A stretch of 64,000 nt of DNA from Dendrolimus kikuchii (lineage: Eukaryota > Arthropoda > Insecta > Lepidoptera > Lasiocampidae). Positions 18,606-28,530 of the stretch are shown here, piece by piece. The translations under genes were made by a program, and so were the position numbers. The stretch lies in assembly GCA_019925095.2 (NCBI GenBank), contig CM034411.1:655001-719000 (forward strand), written 5' to 3'. The stretch's first letter is position 1; each line of letters begins with the position of its first letter. Below the pieces are notes generated by a model. It was given only the letters and a program-made list of their open reading frames with translations. It searched no databases and was not told the DNA's origin.

Positions 18606-21488
18606 TTACCTTTGTGTAAGAGGATCCGAGCCGGGGGCTCTCCGGCGTCTGTTCTGTCTGCGTCTGTTATGCCAGGCTGATGTTCTGAGCCTCGGGGGGT
18701 TCATGATCGCGAGGAGACGGGTGATTTTATCGGGCTCGTCAATGAGTACATTGCGAGGGCGACGATTTCTCATGGGAGCGTTCGGTGTGGGTTTATAGTT
18801 GACCGTTTCCGTCACCAGAGGGTTCGGGTGATGGGGGGCGAGGTCAAAGAATCTGCGCGATAGAGTGACTATATAATCTTTGATGGAGGGAAGCTCCAGA
18901 TCGCGATGCAGGTCGGCGAGCCGCATATAGCGCGGGGCGTCGACTGCAGCACGCATAAAATGATTCTGGATTCTTTGCAGTCTCCAGATGTTTGTTTCGC
19001 TGGCGTGGCCGAAGACCACACTCGCATAGGTCATGATGGGGCGGATGCAAGTTTTGTATAGAGTCACCTTATTTCTAAGGCTCATCTTACTCTTCTTGCA
19101 TATCAACGGATAGAGTCGGCCTAGGATCCAGTATGCTCTGTTCCCGGCCGCTCTGGTGTGCTTGTGGAAGTACAAGCCTTTATCGAGAGTTACACCAAGA
19201 TATTTGACTTCGTTAACCCAGGGGATAACTCCGTCGTATAGCTTGATGGGCATAAGTTGGTTGGTGGGGCGAGTATTGGGTGAGAGAGAGCGACGAGAGA
19301 ACATGATGGCTGCGCTCTTCTCGGGGTTCACTTCAATCCTCCATCTACGGAACCAGTCGCCTAGTTCCTTGATGGCGGCGTTGAGGTGACTGCAGATTCT
19401 GTATCTGCTGGGGTCGCTAATGAATATGGCGGTGTCATCCGCATATAGGGCTAGCTCGGTATGGGGGTGCCGTGGCATGTCGCTGGTGTACAGCGAGAAA
19501 AGTAAGGGGGAGAGCGCGGAGCCCTGAGGGACTCCCGCTGAGATGGAATGAGAGGAGGATCTAGTGCCCTCCACTCGGAATCTGAATCTACGGTCTTTGA
19601 GGAAGTCCCGTAGAATGAGTACGAGTCGGTCCGGCACACCGAGTTGATACAGCTTGTATATCAGCCCGTTGTGCCAGACCTTATCGAAGGCTTTGGCGAC
19701 GTCGAAGAATACTGCGCCTGTCGGCCAGAATCTTTGTCCGCCGCGTTGAAAGTGGGAGAGGACGTGCTCCGTGATGCGGAGCACTTGCTGTGGACAAGAG
19801 TGTCTAGCTCTAAAGCCAAACTGCTCAGGGGGAATGAGATTATTGCTGAAGGCAAAATCTCTCAGTCTTGTGAGAAGGACTCGCTCATACAGTTTACCCA
19901 GCGAGCTGAGTAGACTGATGGGGCGGTAACTAGAGGGCTTTGAGGCCGGTTTGCCTGGTTTGCGGATACCGATGACTTCCGCTTCTTTCCAGGTCTTTGG
20001 AAATTGGCAATTATTTATGGCGGCATTGAAGATGCTTACCATAATTAAGATAAGTTGGGCGGGGAGGATTTTTAAAAGTTTATGGCTGATTCCATCATTG
20101 CCTGGGGCCTTGCGGGGCTTTAGGGCTTTGATGAAATCCTGTACTTCCTCAACCGTGACCGGTTCGAGTGTGGTTTCGGCCGGGAGGGAGGACCGATATT
20201 CGACCTCGGCGTCTACCTCCGATAGGTGAGACGGGTCGTTATTGGCAATATTGGGGGAGCATTGGAGCTCGAGACTTTCGGCGAGACATTCTGCCTTTTC
20301 GTCGTCATCAAACGCTTTGGTGTTATCGGGTCTCTCGAGGGGTGGCATGCTCGAGAGGGTTTCTGCTTTCAGAGATCTCGCCAGCTGCCAGTAAGCCTGG
20401 TGAGTTGGGGAGATCTCCTCCAGCAGTCGGTCCCAACGTTGGTTCCTGACCTCCTGGACACGGAGTCTGACCTGGCGTTGGAGTGCCCTGTATTGGGCTT
20501 TATTATCTGGGGAGGGGAAGCTGCCGTAGGCTCTGAATGCTGCCCTCTTGTCCCTCATCAGATCTCTGACGTCGTCCGGGAGTGGCAGTCGGTGGTCCTC
20601 GAGAGGTACCTGCCGAGTGGACTCCCGTACCACGCTCTGGAGGTGGCTGGTGAGGGCTTCGATGGCAACATCGTTGTCCTGGGCTGAGTTAATCGGGTCC
20701 GGGATCCGGTCCAAGTCCGGGGAGCTTGTCGTTGCGAGCAAGTCCCGGACTTTGGCCCAATCTATGATGGGTTTCGTCGGTGGCGTCGAGTCAGTCGGGG
20801 GGCCTAACTGAAGTACGACCGGCAAGTGGTCGGAGTCAATGTCATCCCGTGTTTCGATAGAGCGGAACTGAAGGGAGACTCCCTTCAGCAGCGCTATGTC
20901 GAGAACGCTCGGGTGTTGTACGTCCGGTCTGTCAGGGTATCTGGTGGGGGTCAAGGGGGCTAAAATGCCAAAGAGGAGCCTGTCCGAGAGGCGGAGAAGC
21001 TCCCTTCCTTTGGGATTTTCAATTGGACAATTCCAAGAGGGATGTTTACAGTTTAGGTCCCCGGCTATTATAACCGCGGGACCCAGACTAAATAGGGCGT
21101 TGAGATCGTCTTCCAGGATGGGCTTCTGACATTTTAAGTATGCTGAAACTATGATGATGGGCTGATGGCCTGTCATCGATAGTTTGCATGCGGAGACTTC
21201 TAGTTCCTCTAGAGGGGGGGTATCGATGGGGATGCAGTGCAAGGACCGCTTGTAGTAGATAAGTGTCCCTCCGCCATGGGAGGTTAACCTATCGTGCCTG
21301 ATCAGGTTGTAATTAGCGATTCGGGGATCTCTAATACTCGGCTTTAAGAAAGTCTCTTGCACTAAGAGAATGTCTATGTTATCGGTGACCAGGAAGTCGT
21401 GAACCAAGTCGCGCTGATTTCTAAGTCCGTTGGCGTTATATGTAGCCAAAGTCAATGAGCGGGGTTTTTCCCTACTTGTGGTAGCCAT
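18606..21488 (-). CDS. Jockey-type ORF2: endonuclease-reverse transcriptase (960 aa)
   Basis: Catalyses target-site nicking and target-primed reverse transcription. An N-terminal APE-like endonuclease shows NANGL near residue 15, QETF with E45, AGDLNC, and SDHLPV near residue 220. The RT domain shows KAPGNDGI, YRPISLLS, FDVAKAFDKVWH, GVPQGSALSPLLF and the active-site box YADD at 682-685. A C-terminal thumb and tail follows. ATG at 21486-21488, 12 nt after the ORF1 stop, which suggests termination-reinitiation. No internal stop; length fits the family. Activity is plausible but untested. Confidence 0.93.
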   Translation of the reverse strand: MATTSREKPRSLTLATYNANGLRNQRDLVHDFLVTDNIDILLVQETFLKPSIRDPRIANYNLIRHDRLTSHGGGTLIYYKRSLHCIPIDTPPLEELEVSACKLSMTGHQPIIIVSAYLKCQKPILEDDLNALFSLGPAVIIAGDLNCKHPSWNCPIENPKGRELLRLSDRLLFGILAPLTPTRYPDRPDVQHPSVLDIALLKGVSLQFRSIETRDDIDSDHLPVVLQLGPPTDSTPPTKPIIDWAKVRDLLATTSSPDLDRIPDPINSAQDNDVAIEALTSHLQSVVRESTRQVPLEDHRLPLPDDVRDLMRDKRAAFRAYGSFPSPDNKAQYRALQRQVRLRVQEVRNQRWDRLLEEISPTHQAYWQLARSLKAETLSSMPPLERPDNTKAFDDDEKAECLAESLELQCSPNIANNDPSHLSEVDAEVEYRSSLPAETTLEPVTVEEVQDFIKALKPRKAPGNDGISHKLLKILPAQLILIMVSIFNAAINNCQFPKTWKEAEVIGIRKPGKPASKPSSYRPISLLSSLGKLYERVLLTRLRDFAFSNNLIPPEQFGFRARHSCPQQVLRITEHVLSHFQRGGQRFWPTGAVFFDVAKAFDKVWHNGLIYKLYQLGVPDRLVLILRDFLKDRRFRFRVEGTRSSSHSISAGVPQGSALSPLLFSLYTSDMPRHPHTELALYADDTAIFISDPSRYRICSHLNAAIKELGDWFRRWRIEVNPEKSAAIMFSRRSLSPNTRPTNQLMPIKLYDGVIPWVNEVKYLGVTLDKGLYFHKHTRAAGNRAYWILGRLYPLICKKSKMSLRNKVTLYKTCIRPIMTYASVVFGHASETNIWRLQRIQNHFMRAAVDAPRYMRLADLHRDLELPSIKDYIVTLSRRFFDLAPHHPNPLVTETVNYKPTPNAPMRNRRPRNVLIDEPDKITRLLAIMNPPRLRTSAWHNRRRQNRRRRAPGSDPLTQR

Positions 21489-21500
21489 TGGGAGGTTAAA

Positions 21501-23087
21501 TTAGGGAGTGTCGTCATAAAGGATCTTCATCAGCGTTCCGTGCTCCATGAAGAGCCGCAGACGAGCCTTTAAGGTAGTGGCGGTTTCGAGTTTCCTCGCT
21601 AAGGTTGTTACCTCATCCAGGTTGAAGGGCAGCGACCTGGCAAACTGTGTTACCAGGGCGAGGTCCCTCGAGATGGAGGAGGGAGCACCTGTGGGAGCCG
21701 GCAGTGTGGCGGGTTGAGGTTGAGGTTGGGGCCTCGTGAGGGGCATCGGGGCTCTGGCCTGGGTAGGCAGGGCGGGAAAACCTGTCCAAGCGTTGAACGC
21801 CGGGAGAGGTGCAGGCACGAATGCCCGACGTTTGGGGGCGGCCTTGGGGGCTGGGGGAGAACGCTTGGCGTTCTTTTTGAATTTGGGGGCGGCCGGGCAC
21901 CCGCGGTAATTAGCGGGATGTCCGGTTTGTCCGCAGAGAATGCAGGCCGGAGGGTCGGGGGAGTCCCGAGTTCGCGCGCAGTCACTGGTCCCGTGATCCC
22001 CGAGGCACTTGACGCATCTCGGGCGGGAGTGGCAGTGATTTGCCGAATGGCCATATAGCTGGCAGCGGTGGCATTGCCGGGGGGTCTGATTATTGTATGG
22101 CCGCTCGAAGCGGAGATTGGTTAGACCGCAGACGCTCTTCAGGTTGAAGATTGCCTTACCTCGGTCCGAACGGTCAAGGATAACGAGCACCATGTTGTAT
22201 GGTGTCCGGTCTGAGTTACCTTTGTGCATGCGGTGAACCTCATGCACAGGGAGGTTTTGGGCTTGGAGGTCCTCCAAGATGTAGGAGGTTTCAAGCTCCT
22301 GGGACAGGCCGCGTACGACAACGCGGAGGCGCTTCTCTTCCTCGAGAGCGTAAGTGTAGTAATTGACATTTCTGTCAATTAAGATGCGGGTAAGGGCGCG
22401 ATGGTCGGCCGGGGTCTGAAGGACGACTTTAATGCCGTGCTGGATGTCACGTGCCTCTTTCAGCACGATGTTATGGGCGGGGAGAGAGGAGAGTACATCT
22501 CTCCAGAGATGTTTATCTCTGATTATCAGAGGGGGCGGTAGCCGTTCGCGGCGGGGCTGGCTGTCGGCCTTGGTCTTGGCCTGTTTGGGCTCCTTGTCAA
22601 CGTGGCCTTGAGGCGAGCTGTTAAGCAGTCGCTTCTTGGCCTTCCGGTTTGTGACGACTTGGAAGCCGTCATCGTCACCGGTTTGGGTGGAGGGGTCGAT
22701 CTCCATGTCGCTTTCAGACGCGGCTGAAGCGACAGTGGGAGATTCAGTAATGGCGGGGGCGGGGGTGGGTGCGGGCGCGGCCGCGGTAGGGGTGGCCGAA
22801 GTGGCCGTTGGGGTTTTAGCCTGAGTGGCTATTGGGGTCGCGGGGGCCTTAGGGGCCACGGGGGCAGCGGCTTTAGGAGCCTTCGGTGGGCCGGCCTTAG
22901 GGGCCTTGGGGGGTGGCGCGGAAGACGCGGCTTTCGCGGGGGTCGCGGTGGCTGTCGGAGATGGAGGGATTATCTCCATCATGGGGAGGAATCCCTTCAT
23001 CTCCTGACAGTACCATTTTTTGAGAGTCGGGTCGCGGCTCTCAAGTAGATGGAGGGTTTGAACCCACCAATCATGGGGAGTTGCCAT
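21501..23087 (-). CDS. Jockey-type ORF1: gag-like zinc-knuckle protein (528 aa)
   Basis: An RNA-binding partner of ORF2 that forms the RNP. ATG at 23085-23087, TAA at 21501-21503. There is a Pro/Ala/Lys low-complexity region at about residues 38-115, an acidic patch (SESDMEID), a central domain, then three CCHC knuckles at residues 339-397 (CX2CX4HX4C, CX2CX3HX4C and a longer CX2CX4HX6C). The C-terminal part is Pro-rich with a helical end. Intact. Opposite-strand frames here reflect high GC and are not genes. Confidence 0.9.
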   Translation of the reverse strand: MATPHDWWVQTLHLLESRDPTLKKWYCQEMKGFLPMMEIIPPSPTATATPAKAASSAPPPKAPKAGPPKAPKAAAPVAPKAPATPIATQAKTPTATSATPTAAAPAPTPAPAITESPTVASAASESDMEIDPSTQTGDDDGFQVVTNRKAKKRLLNSSPQGHVDKEPKQAKTKADSQPRRERLPPPLIIRDKHLWRDVLSSLPAHNIVLKEARDIQHGIKVVLQTPADHRALTRILIDRNVNYYTYALEEEKRLRVVVRGLSQELETSYILEDLQAQNLPVHEVHRMHKGNSDRTPYNMVLVILDRSDRGKAIFNLKSVCGLTNLRFERPYNNQTPRQCHRCQLYGHSANHCHSRPRCVKCLGDHGTSDCARTRDSPDPPACILCGQTGHPANYRGCPAAPKFKKNAKRSPPAPKAAPKRRAFVPAPLPAFNAWTGFPALPTQARAPMPLTRPQPQPQPATLPAPTGAPSSISRDLALVTQFARSLPFNLDEVTTLARKLETATTLKARLRLFMEHGTLMKILYDDTP

Positions 23088-23669
23088 CCCTCAGGCGGGA
23101 GCAGCCCGAGGGATATGTGTTGAATGTTGACCTAGTCCCCCTGCCGGGTGTAGGCAGGGGGGTGCGCCCTATTGTGAGCCCTAAGCTTGTAGCCCCTTTG
23201 CCGATCTTATTGTGCAAAGGGGTCCCTAACTGTTTTGTGGGTAGGCAGAACCACAAAAGATAGGAAAAAAGGAGGAGGTCACCTAGGACGGATTTGGAGA
23301 TGCCTGGGGTCGGCAAGGGTACTCCCCCTGTGCCGGTGGTTCCACGCCCGTCCGGGTTTGCCGTTTCCCTGAAGGGGAACCGGCGGGCGCCCGGGTCACG
23401 CCCCAGCTAGGTTCGTTAACACCGTTAGGTATCCCCTAGCTGACCTAGTGGTAATTAAAATTGAGTAAACAATTAAAATTACCACGAGGGTTCGCGCAAA
23501 CGAACTACGCGGGTGTGGGGTGGAAACAACCCCGCGTCAGAGCGCAATGAAAATTGCGATGACGCAACCTTGTGTGTATATACCTAGTGTGTATATATTG
23601 ACCAGCCTACTAATAGTGTGCGATACTTGATCGACCGAAAAAACCGAATATCGGGTGGGCGAGCCAGAA

Positions 23670-23699
23670 TGACGTCACAGAGTGCGGACACGTCCGCAC
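23670..23699. promoter_or_regulatory. CRE-like palindrome and adjacent inverted repeat
   Basis: TGACGTCA (23670-23677) is a perfect CRE/ATF-type octamer. GTGCGGAC and GTCCGCAC form an inverted repeat at 23682-23699. They lie upstream of Jockey ORF1 (minus) and just before a BEL-like LTR (plus). Which element owns them is unclear. Confidence 0.4.
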
Positions 23700-23749
23700 G
23701 GTGCGAGCGCCGAAGCCCCAGGTAGGTGGCTCTAATGAAATAACCTTCT

Positions 23750-24190
23750 TGTTGCGGACAGAATCACCCCCCTGACCTCTCACCCATGAATCACGTACCC
23801 CCACGCCCCGCTTACCGCGGATACGTAGCTCGCTCCGTTAGCTGCTAAGCGTCTGCATTTTTTTGTAGTACCTTAGTAAGCACAGGGCGAGCCTGTAGCA
23901 ACCTAATAAACCTTATCCACCTCGGTCGAATATATACACACAAGGAAGACTAAGAAGACCAGGAAGATCAAGGAGCATTCGGAAGACTCTCAGCGTGTCT
24001 ACGTGGATATTGTGAACCACCAGTGATTGTGATTGGTGCCACTCGTATTGATCGGTGTAGTCGATATAATTAGTGCTGTCAACGTTCAGTGTAACGTCCG
24101 GGGCTAGTGCTAAGTTGTGTCGGTTAAACTCGAACGTGCCGTTTGATACAGTTGTGCTGATCGCACCTGTTGCTGTTGTAGCGCCTATAA
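23750..24190 (+). mobile_element. BEL-like LTR relative plus leader
   Basis: Starts TGTTGCGGACAGA and continues CACCCCCCTGACC with a CCCCGC...TACCGC block, as in the BEL LTR here, then diverges (AATAAACC near 23905). TGGTGCCACTCG at 24034-24045 could be a primer-binding site, so LTR plus leader may run to about 24190. No coding region follows. The exact LTR end is not determined. Confidence 0.55.
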
Positions 24191-24904
24191 ATAAATTCAG
24201 TCAACTTGCTAAGGGGTGTTTAAAATCAACTAAATGCCCAAAAATGGATTAAATGGAAACCGTATGTGCAAACATAAGAGAAATAATCAATTTCTGTTTA
24301 CCACGCTTGAACAACGAAGAAAGCTTAGTGTAACTGTTAGCTCCCCACTGATTCAAGCCCGAATCATACCCTATTCTTTGTTATTCAAATCATTCCAGAT
24401 TTATATACCGCTAAAGTTGCTTACCAATTTTAATTTACTATCATCGTCGCCTTTATATCTATCTCAGATAAGGTTGCTTTTTGCGTAGTTTGAAATAAAA
24501 TTAAAGTTGTAACATCCCCTTTATATGATAGCAGGATTGTATTAATTTGATATTTTTGCCGACGTAAGGTCTTGTATCATCGCAAGGATCTTTTCATGGT
24601 ATTATAGTGGAAATGCTTTTTTCTTTTGGTAAAATAATTTTCCTTATGTCCATTGTTATTGGAGCTTTTGTGCTGTCATTTACATTACTTTTTAGTACAT
24701 TATTGGCTTTTGAAGGTTCGATCAGATTTTTGGTAAATTGAGATACATAATTACTTTGACAGACACGGTCTAAGCATGTGAGTTTCACTTTAACCACTAG
24801 CATCTAGCATGCACAATTTTCTATGCCTTATTTATATTTGCATTCGCTAAGTAGTTACCCCGTAAAAGAGGCTAAATTTAATATTATTTTTGTCCATAAT
24901 CCGC
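24191..24904. other. No gene seen
   Basis: AT-rich. An 84-codon frame at 24234-24488 has no recognisable domain and I do not call it a gene. Confidence 0.4.
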
Positions 24905-25232
24905 CAGCTGCCATCAAAATTGCCACGCCAAAACCAAAAGAATTATATCGTCTCTTTTTCTCTAATACAAATTCTATGTAGTTAGAGGGAGAAAGCATCA
25001 GTTCAACGTTCATTTCAATTATCTGTATTTGACCACAAATTTGTGGTGCTTCCTAATTGGCCGTGTGTAACAGTTCGGCAACAAATTTGTGGTGGTTCTC
25101 AATTAGGATGTGTGATAGTTCGGCAACAAATTTGTGGTGGTTCCCAATTAGCCTGTGTGACAGTTCGGCAACAAATTTGTGATGTTTCCCAATTAGCATG
25201 TGTGTTGTTCGGCAACAAATTTTGTGGTGTGT
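24905..25232 (-). repeat. M-family repeat with palindromic minisatellite
   Basis: Five ACAAATTTGT palindromes start at 25035, 25081, 25126, 25171 and 25215, a period of 44-46 bp, separated by diverged TTCGGCA and CAATTAG segments. The left part matches the M-family end at 17.1 and 29.4 kb. Confidence 0.8.
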
Positions 25233-25241
25233 GTAACATAT

Positions 25242-25565
25242 TGTTACGACCCAGATGCCGACAATGACAAATTCACACCTGCATACCTGTAAAAATACAT
25301 TTTATTACCTTTCGGCATTCAGAATTCTTTTGTTTACTTTGTGTTTAAAATTTGTGATTATAAAATAGCCCATTGTATACTGTAATCTTTTATGGCAGTC
25401 ATTAGCCAGGTGTGTCGGATTTAAAGTACAAACTGATTCTAGAAAATTCGGTCCACGTGGCCGGGCAGACATATTGCATCTGTGCAGTATAAAGCAATGC
25501 CTCGATGGAAGGACAAGGCAGTCAAGCGATAACCACTTGCGCGTGTTATTGAATTACGATCTTCT
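25242..25565 (+). repeat. G-family LTR, 3'-truncated
   Basis: Begins TGTTACGACCCAGATGCCGA right after ATAT, has CAGTATAAAGCAATGCC and stops after GAATTACGATCTTCTGCATT. A 3' scrap of SINE-B (25586-25625) follows. Confidence 0.75.
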
Positions 25566-25585
25566 GCATTACGTTACACACATAT

Positions 25586-25625
25586 ACAATATGTGTGTTT
25601 GTCTGCCGATTATTATTCTTATCGC
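25586..25625 (+). mobile_element. SINE-B 3' scrap
   Basis: CAATATGTGTGTTTGTCTGC followed by CGATTATTATT matches only the last part of SINE-B. Confidence 0.6.
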
Positions 25626-25639
25626 AACAATTATTTATT

Positions 25640-25976
25640 ATATGTAACCTGTTTTGTCAACCCTACTGACCGTCAAGGCGTGACATTATGAGGCTATCGG
25701 CAAACCTTCTGCGCACGGGTAGTAAATACAGACAGAACATAAGAAGGTTATATCACAGAGGGAAAAAATAAAAATGCAAATTTCCCTCTTATTGGCTATC
25801 GGAAACCTGAAGTGGCCGCCATTACCCGCCCTGGGGAAATCAAGCCCATCGTTGCAAAGACAGCCTTAAATAAAACTCCCTCTTCATTTAGAACTCATCA
25901 GGAAATAAATGTATTTCCATATTTTTCATCTATATATTAATACGTGAAGCAAAAACTTTGTACCCCTTTTTACTTA
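25640..25976. other. No gene seen
   Basis: Unassigned; no ORF or repeat terminus recognised. Confidence 0.4.
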
Positions 25977-26212
25977 TCTTATACTAATATATAAAGCTGA
26001 AGAATTTGTTTGTTTGAACGCGCTAATCTCAGGAACTACTGGTCTGATTTGAAAAATTCTTTCAGTGTTACATAGCCCGTTTATCGAGGAAGGCTATAGG
26101 CCATATATCATCACGCTAACACCAATAGGAGCGGAGCACCAATGAAGAATGTTTCAAAATCGGGGGGTTTTGAAAACAAATTCCACGCGGACGACGTCGC
26201 GGGCACAGCTAG
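25977..26212 (+). mobile_element. Non-autonomous Helitron
   Basis: A^TCTTATACTAATATA at the 5' end and CACAGCTAG^T at the 3' end: the TC/CTRR termini with A and T flanks expected for Helitrons. The GAACGCGCTAATCTCAGGAA core recurs at 28263-28513 and 28569-28722. Confidence 0.8.
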
Positions 26213-26234
26213 TAGTTTATATAGCGTTGTGTCG

Positions 26235-26400
26235 GATATTATTCCGACACAGCAATATGCTGAGTGCAAACCTTGTTTGCTGAAAATGCGGCGTACAAAT
26301 TCTCAAAATATGCTTTCTGTATAGAAATGTATAAGGAATGTAATTGCGTCGCAATTTCTTCTAATAAAGTTTTTCTTTCTTTTCTTTTCTTTCTTTCTTC
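26235..26400 (+). mobile_element. Retroposon 3' end with CTTT-rich tail
   Basis: CTTCTAATAAAGTTTTTC is followed by repeated CTTT/CTTTT units, looking like a polyadenylation signal plus simple-repeat LINE tail. No coding part is recognised. Confidence 0.4.
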
Positions 26401-26639
26401 TATATAGAGAAGAAGCGACAAATGCTAATACTTTTATAAATTATGCATAAAAAATACATTACATCAATAAAACAAACATTACACACACTACCATGTATTT
26501 GACACACACACGCATATATACTCTTTTGTTTATTGTTCAAGTCAAATCAACAGTGTAGCCTTGGCGAAATCTGTGATTGTAGAAGTATAGTCTTTGACAT
26601 TAATTATTATGGTCGAATTTCGACCACGGACGACCATTT

Positions 26640-27145
26640 TCTTAAGTTTTCGCGATTTATATACATCATAAAACTACGTTTTAACGGTTTTCAGCGCGAT
26701 AATTTATTTGATTTTTATTATTCCGACGTTTCGGTCACTTTCCAGTGGCCGTGATCACGGAAGACAAAGATGTCAAGTGTCAATGAGTATTGTTAAAGTT
26801 TTATTTTGCCTACCGCCAACTTGTTCATTTTTATTATTTAGTTTTTATTTTAAATAAATTGTGTTTATGGTTATTATTTACTCTATAGGAGCCTAAACTA
26901 ATTTACCATCGCTTCGCAACATGTTGTGGCTTGAAGAGAAGAAGCGGCGCAAGAAACTCTTCAGCAAACATCCCTAGCCCTAATAATTTTATATAATATT
27001 AAAATGGATGGAAGGAAAAATAAAAGAAATGTGATCACCACTGAAAAGTGGCGGAAACGTCGGAATAATAAAAATGAAATAAATTACCGCGCTAAAAACC
27101 GTTAAAACGTAGTTTTATTATGTATACTAATCGTGAAAACTTAAG
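26640..27145. mobile_element. Fold-back element with ~100-bp terminal inverted repeats
   Basis: The left arm (about 26650-26755) and right arm (about 27042-27143) are inverted and both carry AAACTACGTTTTAACGGTTT and TTATTATTCCGACGTTTC. The interior holds a separate retroposon 3' end with the hairpin module (26910-26976). Confidence 0.75.
26910..26976 (-). other. Shared hairpin module copy
   Basis: Arms ATGTT/AACAT and GAAGAG/CTCTTC. Both differ from the Jockey copy yet remain complementary. A T-rich (minus: A-rich) tail lies to the left. Confidence 0.7.
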
Positions 27146-27199
27146 AAAATATTGTGTAAACTTTTTAATAAGTAAAATATCGAAAGAACACCATCTACA

Positions 27200-27318
27200 T
27201 ATTATATGATACATAATAGGTTGGGGAAAATGTCTTTAGCCAAAGAGATATTATTACAAGTTCATACATACTATATGCGAAAAGACTTTTTCCCCAACCT
27301 ATTATGTATCATATAATA
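27200..27318. mobile_element. Mariner-type MITE, 119 bp
   Basis: The long inverted termini include TAGGTTGGGGAAAA and a symmetrical ATTATATGATACATAA outside it. The TIR core resembles cecropia-group mariner ends. There is no room for a transposase. Confidence 0.75.
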
Positions 27319-27419
27319 TAATACAACTGTGGAGGTAGAATTTCTGTCCAATGAAAAAAAAAACTAAAAACCGAGCCAGGGGAATGTAAGAAGTGAAATA
27401 GAACTAATTTGGTTTTTTT

Positions 27420-27600
27420 TTATTTTTTGTTTCTCTGTATGTCTGTCTGTTTGTACCGGCTAATCTCCGAAAAGACTGGACCGATTTAAATTAAATTTTG
27501 TATGGTTGTACCGTATATCCCTGGTCAACATATAGGATACTTTTGATCCCGAAAAATTAAAGAGTTCCCGTGGGATAGTTAAAAAACTTTCAGAAGCTAG
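27420..27600 (+). mobile_element. Helitron-like remnant
   Basis: Ends CAGAAGCTAG^T, with the preceding GTTCCCGTGGGATAG motif common to short Helitrons. The 5' terminus is not clear. Confidence 0.5.
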
Positions 27601-27682
27601 TTTTAAATAAAAGTTTTGTTTTACATAGAAACAGTTTCTTCTGTATTTCAAAAGTGTTCAAGTAGGAAGAGAATAACAGTAT

Positions 27683-27944
27683 TGTATTAATGAGTAAACA
27701 GATATACAATGCAAAAGTGGATGGATGCAGAAGTCGTGGAAGGCCACGACACACCTTCCATGATCAAATTGATTGTGTACTAGGGGAAGGTGATGTCAGG
27801 AGCCTTAAGAACAGACGAGCGTGCATGACAAGAGCTATGAATCTCAAAGAAGCAAGTGAGGTGTGTAAGAATAAGCCTAAATGGCGCTCTGTTGTCCGTG
27901 CCTACCCCGCAAGGGAACTGGCGTGAAGTTATGTATGTATTAAT
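27683..27944 (+). mobile_element. T-family LINE fragment with 9-bp TSD
   Basis: The element at 27692-27935 starts inside the T peptide at KQIYNAKVDGC. TGTATTAAT flanks both sides. Confidence 0.85.
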
Positions 27945-28262
27945 AATAGGGATTTGGATTGGTAAGCATTTCAAAGTAACCATTAAGTAGCTAATTTGTA
28001 GCCAACCTTACCTTCGAGGGATTCCTTTCAAAAAATACGTTTTTTATGCTTGCATCGTTAACGGAATTTGAATGGTTCCGATAACCGATAGTAACGGTTT
28101 AAATGGACTCAAAGGGGCCTTTGTGAACTGTCTGCATTATGTTGAGTTGGCTCTATGGCTGCTTTATTAAAGGAAATATGTGAAGAAAGCCTTCATGTTT
28201 TTCAATGCTAATATATTTTGTATGTTTATTTGTTAAGAAATATTTTTGCGACTTATTTTTTA
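27945..28262. other. No gene seen
   Basis: Unassigned AT-rich DNA. Confidence 0.4.
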
Positions 28263-28513
28263 TCTTATACTAATATATGAAGCTGAAGAGTTTGTTTGTT
28301 TGAACGCGCTAATCTCAGGAATTACTGGTCTAATTTGAAAAATTCTTTCAGTGTTACATAGCCCATTTATCGAGGAAGGCTATAGGCTATATATCATCAC
28401 GCTAAGACCAATAGGAGCGGAGCACCAATGAAGAATATTTCAAAATCGGGGGGTTTTTTTAACTTACTAATTTTTCACTATTCCACGCGTACGAAGTCGC
28501 GAGCACAAGCTAG
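28263..28513 (+). mobile_element. Non-autonomous Helitron
   Basis: A^TCTTATACTAATATATGAAG at one end and ACAAGCTAG^T at the other. Same family as 25977-26212. Confidence 0.8.
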
Positions 28514-28530
28514 TTTGTGATAAAGCCAGC

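Larger units (their letters stand above)
18191..23749 (-). mobile_element. Jockey-type LINE with two intact ORFs
   Basis: From the 5' side (right): a leader, ORF1 (21501-23087), ORF2 (18606-21488), a ~415-bp 3' UTR and poly(A) (T run 18191-18197). ORF1 is a gag-like nucleic-acid binder; ORF2 has endonuclease and RT. This is the organisation of Jockey-clade elements. The exact 5' end is uncertain: it lies between 23088 and the BEL-like LTR starting at 23750. No TSD was found. A second, 5'-truncated copy at 56858-57464 confirms the 3' end. Confidence 0.9.

Noticed and set aside
20226..20687. 153-codon plus frame opposite Jockey ORF2
   Set aside because: Antisense shadow of the endonuclease-RT frame.
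25033..25230. A CRISPR array
   Set aside because: Spaced palindromes, but linkers are diverged copies of each other and not unique spacers; the context is an animal genome.
25043..25267. Repeat peptide (VRQQICGG units) as a tandem-repeat protein
   Set aside because: It is a translation of the M minisatellite; the unit is not a consistent multiple of three (44-46 bp).
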